Below are positions 60,621 to 64,000 of a DNA stretch of 64,000 nucleotides, piece by piece (the stretch's first letter is position 1; each line of letters begins with the position of its first letter). The stretch covers positions 47,290 to 111,289 of the forward strand of contig NZ_JAQGNT010000070.1 of the NCBI RefSeq assembly GCF_028291725.1. The letters run 5' to 3'. The position numbers were made by a program, and so were the translations under genes. The notes beneath the pieces were generated by a model. The model did not search any database, was not told the DNA's origin, and saw nothing but the letters and a program-made list of their open reading frames with translations. This DNA comes from Hydrocarboniphaga sp. (GTDB lineage: Bacteria; Pseudomonadota; Gammaproteobacteria; Nevskiales; Nevskiaceae).

Positions 60621-61463
60621 ATGGAGCAAGGGATAGCGGTCGTAACCGGCGCGAGCCGCGGACTGGGCCGGGGGATCGCGCGCGCGCTGGGCAGCCGCGG
60701 CCTCACCGTTTACGTTACCGGCCGCAGCAGCGGCGACGACGCGCTGGATCGGGTCGCCGCGGAGGTCACTGCCGCGGGCGGCCTGGGCGTTGCCGTGCGC
60801 TGCGACCATGGAGACGACGACGAGGTGAAGGCGCTGTTCGAGCGCGTGCGCAAGGACAGCGGCCGCCTCGACCTGCTCGTCAACAACGCCGCCGCGGTGT
60901 ATCCCATGGACCTCGCCGTGCCGGGTCCGTACTGGGAAAAGCCGCTGCACCTGGTCGACATGATCGACGTCGGCCTGCGCTCCAATTACGTCGCCGCCTA
61001 CTACGCGACACCGCTGATGATCGAGACCGGCGGCGCGCTGATCGCCAACGTGTCGTTCTACGGCGCGGTGTCCTACTTCCACGGCCCGGCCTACGGCGCG
61101 GCCAAGGCCGGCACCGACAAGATGTCCTTCGACATGGCGGTGGATCTGCGCGGCCGCGACGTCGCCTCGGTGTCGATCTGGCCGGGCTTCATCCTCACCG
61201 AGATGCTGCAGGCTATCCCTCGTGAACACCTGCCGCCCGAGCTTGCGGCGAACCTGCCCAACTTCGAGACGCCGGACTTCACCGGCCTGGTGCTCGAAAA
61301 ACTCTGGCGCGATCCCGAGCGCCTGGCGCTGTCCGGCCAGTCGCTGATCGGCGCCGAACTGGGCCTGCGCTACGGCCTGCGCGATCTCGACGGCAAGCAG
61401 CCGATCGTCTACTCGCAAATGATGGGAGAACCGTCCGGGCGCTTCATCGTGCCTGGCGCCTGA
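60621..61463 (+). CDS. SDR family oxidoreductase (DHRS1-like)
   Basis: 280 aa with GAGGAG before the ATG at 60621. TGASRGLGRGIARALG, YVTGRSS after beta-2 (Arg, NADP), NNAA, serine in NVSF, catalytic YGAAK then MSFDMAVDLRG, and a long C-terminal region. Paralogue of the protein at 25518: both share the GPxYGAxKAG core. 34 bp after the CoA synthetase and 30 bp before the EthD-like gene. Confidence 0.91.
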   Translation: MEQGIAVVTGASRGLGRGIARALGSRGLTVYVTGRSSGDDALDRVAAEVTAAGGLGVAVRCDHGDDDEVKALFERVRKDSGRLDLLVNNAAAVYPMDLAVPGPYWEKPLHLVDMIDVGLRSNYVAAYYATPLMIETGGALIANVSFYGAVSYFHGPAYGAAKAGTDKMSFDMAVDLRGRDVASVSIWPGFILTEMLQAIPREHLPPELAANLPNFETPDFTGLVLEKLWRDPERLALSGQSLIGAELGLRYGLRDLDGKQPIVYSQMMGEPSGRFIVPGA

Positions 61464-61493
61464 TCCATAACCCGAAACGACGAGGAGAATCTC

Positions 61494-61838
61494 ATGGCGA
61501 GCTACCGCCTGCTGGTGCTGTCCAACCCGGTCGAGGGCCGGGACGCCGAATACAACGAGTGGTATTCCCGGCAGCATCTGCAGGATGTCGTACGCATCCC
61601 CGGCTTCGTCGGCGCGCAGCGCTTCCAGCTGGTGGAGCCGGTGCTCATGGCCGAGAATTTTCCCTGGCGCTACGTCGCGATCTACGAGATCGAAACCGAC
61701 GACCTCGCCGTAGCGCTCGGCGAACTCAGTGCGCGCACCGGCACCACGGCCGTGCCGATGAGCGAGGCCATCGACACGGTCAACATCGTCGCCGTGCCAA
61801 TGGCGCCGATCACCGAACGCCTAATCAGTCCGAGGTAA
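61494..61838 (+). CDS. EthD-like dimeric alpha/beta-barrel small protein
   Basis: 114 aa with GAGGAGAA upstream. LLVLSNPVEGRDAEYNEWYS, RQHLQDVVRIPGFVGAQRF and the WRYVAIYEIE strand show the same barrel pattern as the protein at 49480. The sequence GFVGAQRF is typical of EthD-like folds. It follows an SDR as its paralogue does, so SDR plus EthD-like looks like a repeated functional module. Reaction unknown. Confidence 0.82.
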   Translation: MASYRLLVLSNPVEGRDAEYNEWYSRQHLQDVVRIPGFVGAQRFQLVEPVLMAENFPWRYVAIYEIETDDLAVALGELSARTGTTAVPMSEAIDTVNIVAVPMAPITERLISPR

Positions 61839-61845
61839 AGCCGCA

Positions 61846-62712
61846 GTGAAATCCACCGACATGCGCGTGGACGTCAGCGATCTGCTCGACGGCACGTCCG
61901 CTTTCGTCGAAGCCAGCCTGTATGCGCCGGCGTCGCCGGGGCTGGTGACCGAACTGCTGGTGGCGCTGCACGGCGCCGGCTACGACCGGCGCTACTACGA
62001 CATCGACAGCGAAGGCTATAGCTTCGCCGAGTATTTCACCGCGCGCGGCTACCATGTCCTGGCCATCGATCATCTCGGCATGGGGCGCAGCACCCAGCCC
62101 GAGTCCGAACCGCTGGTCACGCGCACCGCGGTGGCCGATGCCAATCATCGGATGGTGCGGCACGCTCAAGCGCAGCTGTCGGCCGGCGGCGCCCCGGTTC
62201 GCGTCACCTGCATGGCCCACTCGATGGGCGGCATGCTCGGCATCGTGCAGCAGGCCCGTCACCACAGCTTCGAGCGGTTGGCGATCGCCGGCTGGAGCAA
62301 CATCGGCGTGCGCATCGACGACGGCGGCATCACCCAGGCCCGGGTCGCGGCCGCACGCGGCTATCTGCCGGCGCCCCGGCGCCTGATGCACGATCTGTTC
62401 TATCTGCCGGACGTGCCGGAGGCGATGATCGCGCTCGATGCCTGCTGCGCCAGCCTGACGCCGGCCGGTCTCGGTCGCGATGCCATGACGCCCGATGCCG
62501 TCGCTGCGGACGCGGCGCAGATCCGCTGCCCGGTGCTGGTGCTGTTCGGCGAAGTCGATACCAGCCCGGACCCGGCCGCCGAGGTGCGCTACTACGCGTC
62601 TTCGCCGGACATCACTCTGGTGCGCCTGGAGGGCTCGGCGCACATTCAGCACCTGGCCTCGTCGCGGCAGCGCTTCTGGCAGCGGCTCGAAAGCTGGCTG
62701 CGCGCCGGCTGA
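61846..62712 (+). CDS. alpha/beta hydrolase
   Basis: 288 aa from a GTG at 61846 (GAGG upstream), 7 bp after the EthD-like stop; ATG at 61861 is an alternative. Oxyanion strand LLVALHGAGYDRRYYD, nucleophile elbow AHSMGG with Ser126, acid in LFGEVDTSPDP and His in GSAHIQHL. A lid domain lies between. A complete Ser-Asp-His hydrolase; esterase, lactonase or C-C hydrolase. Last gene of the plus operon, converging on the SDR at 62730. Confidence 0.92.
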   Translation: MKSTDMRVDVSDLLDGTSAFVEASLYAPASPGLVTELLVALHGAGYDRRYYDIDSEGYSFAEYFTARGYHVLAIDHLGMGRSTQPESEPLVTRTAVADANHRMVRHAQAQLSAGGAPVRVTCMAHSMGGMLGIVQQARHHSFERLAIAGWSNIGVRIDDGGITQARVAAARGYLPAPRRLMHDLFYLPDVPEAMIALDACCASLTPAGLGRDAMTPDAVAADAAQIRCPVLVLFGEVDTSPDPAAEVRYYASSPDITLVRLEGSAHIQHLASSRQRFWQRLESWLRAG

Positions 62713-62729
62713 GACGCGCAGCCGATGGC

Positions 62730-63680
62730 TCAGGCCGCGGCCTGGCCGCTGAGCGCGGCGACGCGCTCCATCAGTTCGCCGGCGACGCTGTCGGGCACGG
62801 AGTAGCGGCTGCGGTCCTCGATCTCCGCGAAGTGCGAGCGCAGGTCTTCGGCCGTCGGCGCGACGTCGAGCGGACCGTCCCAGCCCTTGGTGAGTCCGAT
62901 GAAGGCGCGCGCGAAGCGTCCGCCGCAGACGGTGTAGTAGGAATGCGTGGTCTCGCATTCACGGCTTGCCAGGTAGACCACCAGCGGCACGTTGAAATCG
63001 GTGGACATCGAGTTCACGAACAGCACCTGCAGCGCCTTGAATTTCTCGGCGGTCTCGGGATCGATGTTGTCGCCCATGCGCGTGGCCGCCTGCGGTCCCA
63101 CCGCGTTGCAGAGAATGCCGTGCGGCTTGCCGGCCAGTGCGATGCTGTTGGTCAGGCCGAGGATGCCGGCCTTGGCGGCGCCGTAGCAGGCCATGGTGTC
63201 GTCGCCGAACATGCCGCCCGCAGACGAGGTGTTGACGATGCGGCCGTAGCCTTGGCTGAGCATCACCCGGTAGGCCGCGCGGCTCACGTAGAGCGCGCCC
63301 TTGAGGTGCACGTCGAGCAGGATGTCGAGGTCGGCGTCCGGCACGTTCTCGAAGGCCGATGCGCGAATGATGCCGGCGTTGTTGATCACCGCGTCGACGC
63401 GGCCGAAGGCGTCCAGCGCGGTCTGGATGATCGAGTCCGCGCCGGCCGAGCTGGATACCGAGGCGTAGTTGGCGACGGCCTTGCCGCCCGCGGCCTGGAT
63501 TTCGGCCACGACCTTGTCGGCGGCCGTGCTGGACGCGCCGATGCCCGCGACCGAAGTGCCGAGGTCGTTGACCACCAGGTTGGCGCCGCGCCGCGCGAAG
63601 TCCAGTGCATAGCTGCGGCCCAGGCCGTTGCCGGCACCGGTCACGATCACGGTCTGACCGGTGAATGAGATGTTCGACAT
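62730..63680 (-). CDS. SDR of the MFE-2/17-beta-HSD4 type ((3R)-hydroxyacyl-CoA dehydrogenase-like)
   Basis: 316 aa from the ATG at 63680. TGAGNGLGRSYALDFARRGA followed by VVNDLG is the signature of the dehydrogenase domain of peroxisomal multifunctional enzyme 2. NNAG, serine in NTSS, catalytic YGAAK, and a C-terminal extension of about 80 aa after the catalytic domain, typical for this branch. Known: oxidises (3R)-hydroxyacyl-CoA formed by MaoC-type hydratases, of which this window has two active copies. Its promoter has perfect copies of both palindrome types. Confidence 0.92.
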   Translation of the reverse strand: MSNISFTGQTVIVTGAGNGLGRSYALDFARRGANLVVNDLGTSVAGIGASSTAADKVVAEIQAAGGKAVANYASVSSSAGADSIIQTALDAFGRVDAVINNAGIIRASAFENVPDADLDILLDVHLKGALYVSRAAYRVMLSQGYGRIVNTSSAGGMFGDDTMACYGAAKAGILGLTNSIALAGKPHGILCNAVGPQAATRMGDNIDPETAEKFKALQVLFVNSMSTDFNVPLVVYLASRECETTHSYYTVCGGRFARAFIGLTKGWDGPLDVAPTAEDLRSHFAEIEDRSRYSVPDSVAGELMERVAALSGQAAA

Positions 63681-63726
63681 TGTTGTGTCTCCTCCTAGGA
63701 TTGAATTCGAGTGACGATCCACATAA

Positions 63727-63741
63727 CTGACTATATGTCAG
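63727..63741. promoter_or_regulatory. operator palindrome CTGAC-N5-GTCAG (perfect halves)
   Basis: CTGACTATATGTCAG, both halves perfect, 46 bp upstream of the SDR start at 63680. Confidence 0.7.
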
Positions 63742-63796
63742 TCACGAGGACCGCACACTATCTGCCGGACGTTCGGCGGCGCTAGTTCGCCAGATA

Positions 63797-63812
63797 TTGC
63801 ACAGTCGTGCAA
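63797..63812. promoter_or_regulatory. TTGCAC-N4-GTGCAA palindrome
   Basis: TTGCACAGTCGTGCAA: both 6-bp halves perfect. Same motif as 40694; again beside a CTGAC-N5-GTCAG site. Confidence 0.65.
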
Positions 63813-64000
63813 GTCGCGCTTTAATCGCTGCGTGGCGCAAGCGGATTTGTCACGGTTTTGGTGAAACGGACTACTAGTCCGCTGAATCGGAGGAAGCGGA
63901 TGGGTCCGGGCGTCCGGGCCGTGTGCGATGCAAGGAAGAAAGCACAGCAATAGTGGTGACTATTGCGAGCATTTCTGACGCAGCAGCGTGCGCGGAACGG

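Larger units (their letters stand above)
63681..64000. other. regulatory region at the right edge, 320 bp
   Basis: No convincing gene. It contains both palindrome types (63727-63741 and 63797-63812) upstream of the minus SDR. The arrangement suggests a divergent plus-strand gene beginning beyond the window edge. Confidence 0.5.

Noticed and set aside
63738..63950. 70-codon minus-strand frame at the right end
   Set aside because: Low-complexity Pro/His/Arg composition and it overlaps both regulatory palindromes.
1..64000. tRNA, rRNA, insertion sequences, integrases, attachment sites
   Set aside because: None recognised; no transposase or integrase motif, so horizontal acquisition cannot be argued from mobile genes.

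Overview
This 64 kb window of high-G+C DNA is almost wholly coding and reads as one large catabolic island built around CoA-thioester chemistry. It looks gammaproteobacterial: there are short GTAGGGCGGG...CCCGCCCTAC palindromic repeats of the kind common in Xanthomonadales/Nevskiales-like genomes, and TetR/AraC regulation. Taxonomy is an inference only, as there is no rRNA, tRNA or housekeeping gene here.

Gene families present: 16 classical short-chain dehydrogenases (SDRs), one PRISE-type (progesterone 5-beta-reductase/iridoid synthase-like) reductase, 7 acyl-CoA dehydrogenases (three adjacent alpha/beta pairs plus one stand-alone), 4 enoyl-CoA hydratases/isomerases, 3 double-hotdog MaoC hydratases, 3 thiolase-fold proteins, 2 acyl-CoA synthetases, a CaiB-type CoA transferase, 3 cytochromes P450, 2 [2Fe-2S] ferredoxins, a rubredoxin too short for routine gene calling, a 3-ketosteroid-dehydrogenase-like flavoprotein, a GMC oxidoreductase, 2 GSTs, an aldehyde dehydrogenase, an amidohydrolase, 4 SnoaL/NTF2-like proteins, a VOC protein, a sulfotransferase, 2 alpha/beta hydrolases and 2 EthD-like small proteins. 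The combination (P450 hydroxylation, alcohol and ring oxidation, CoA activation, heteromeric acyl-CoA dehydrogenases, MaoC/MFE-2-like SDR, thiolase or aldolase cleavage) resembles steroid, bile-acid or polycyclic terpenoid degradation, but the substrate cannot be read from sequence.

Layout. 1-514: start of a molybdopterin oxidoreductase (minus, cut by the window edge). 880-5050: GST, SDR, GMC oxidoreductase, SDR (plus). 5069-5404: epimerase remnant carrying a hexanucleotide expansion. 5405-18102: long minus-strand block (DUF1214-like, SDRs, sulfotransferase, TetR, ferredoxin + P450, VOC, KstD-like, SDRs, GST). 18430-30468: 12-gene plus operon with two acyl-CoA dehydrogenase pairs, CoA transferase, thiolases, SDRs and hydratase. 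30564-35740: minus block with P450, SnoaL proteins, a truncated SDR, PRISE reductase and a possible MBL remnant. 35977-38671: AraC regulator, hydratase, SDR. 38705-40637: minus P450-rubredoxin-SnoaL operon. 40853-49842: plus MaoC/ECH/MaoC-like/ALDH/acyl-CoA dehydrogenase pair, then amidohydrolase/SDR/EthD. 49946-51969: minus acyl-CoA synthetase + SnoaL. 52201-62712: plus beta-oxidation genes, ferredoxin, second synthetase, SDR, EthD, hydrolase. 62730-63680: minus MFE-2-type SDR. The last 320 bases hold regulatory palindromes only.

The most striking pattern is regulatory. A 15-bp palindrome, CTGAC-N5-GTCAG, perfect or degenerate, lies in front of nearly every transcription unit (about 14 sites). 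A second palindrome, TTGCAC-N4-GTGCAA, sits beside it in three or four promoters. The scattered operons therefore look like one regulon. Other oddities: two SDRs lacking the catalytic Tyr or Lys, a MaoC paralogue without its active-site motif, a P450 without the I-helix acid, a P450 paired with a rubredoxin, a DUF35 protein without zinc cysteines, and several partly deleted genes.
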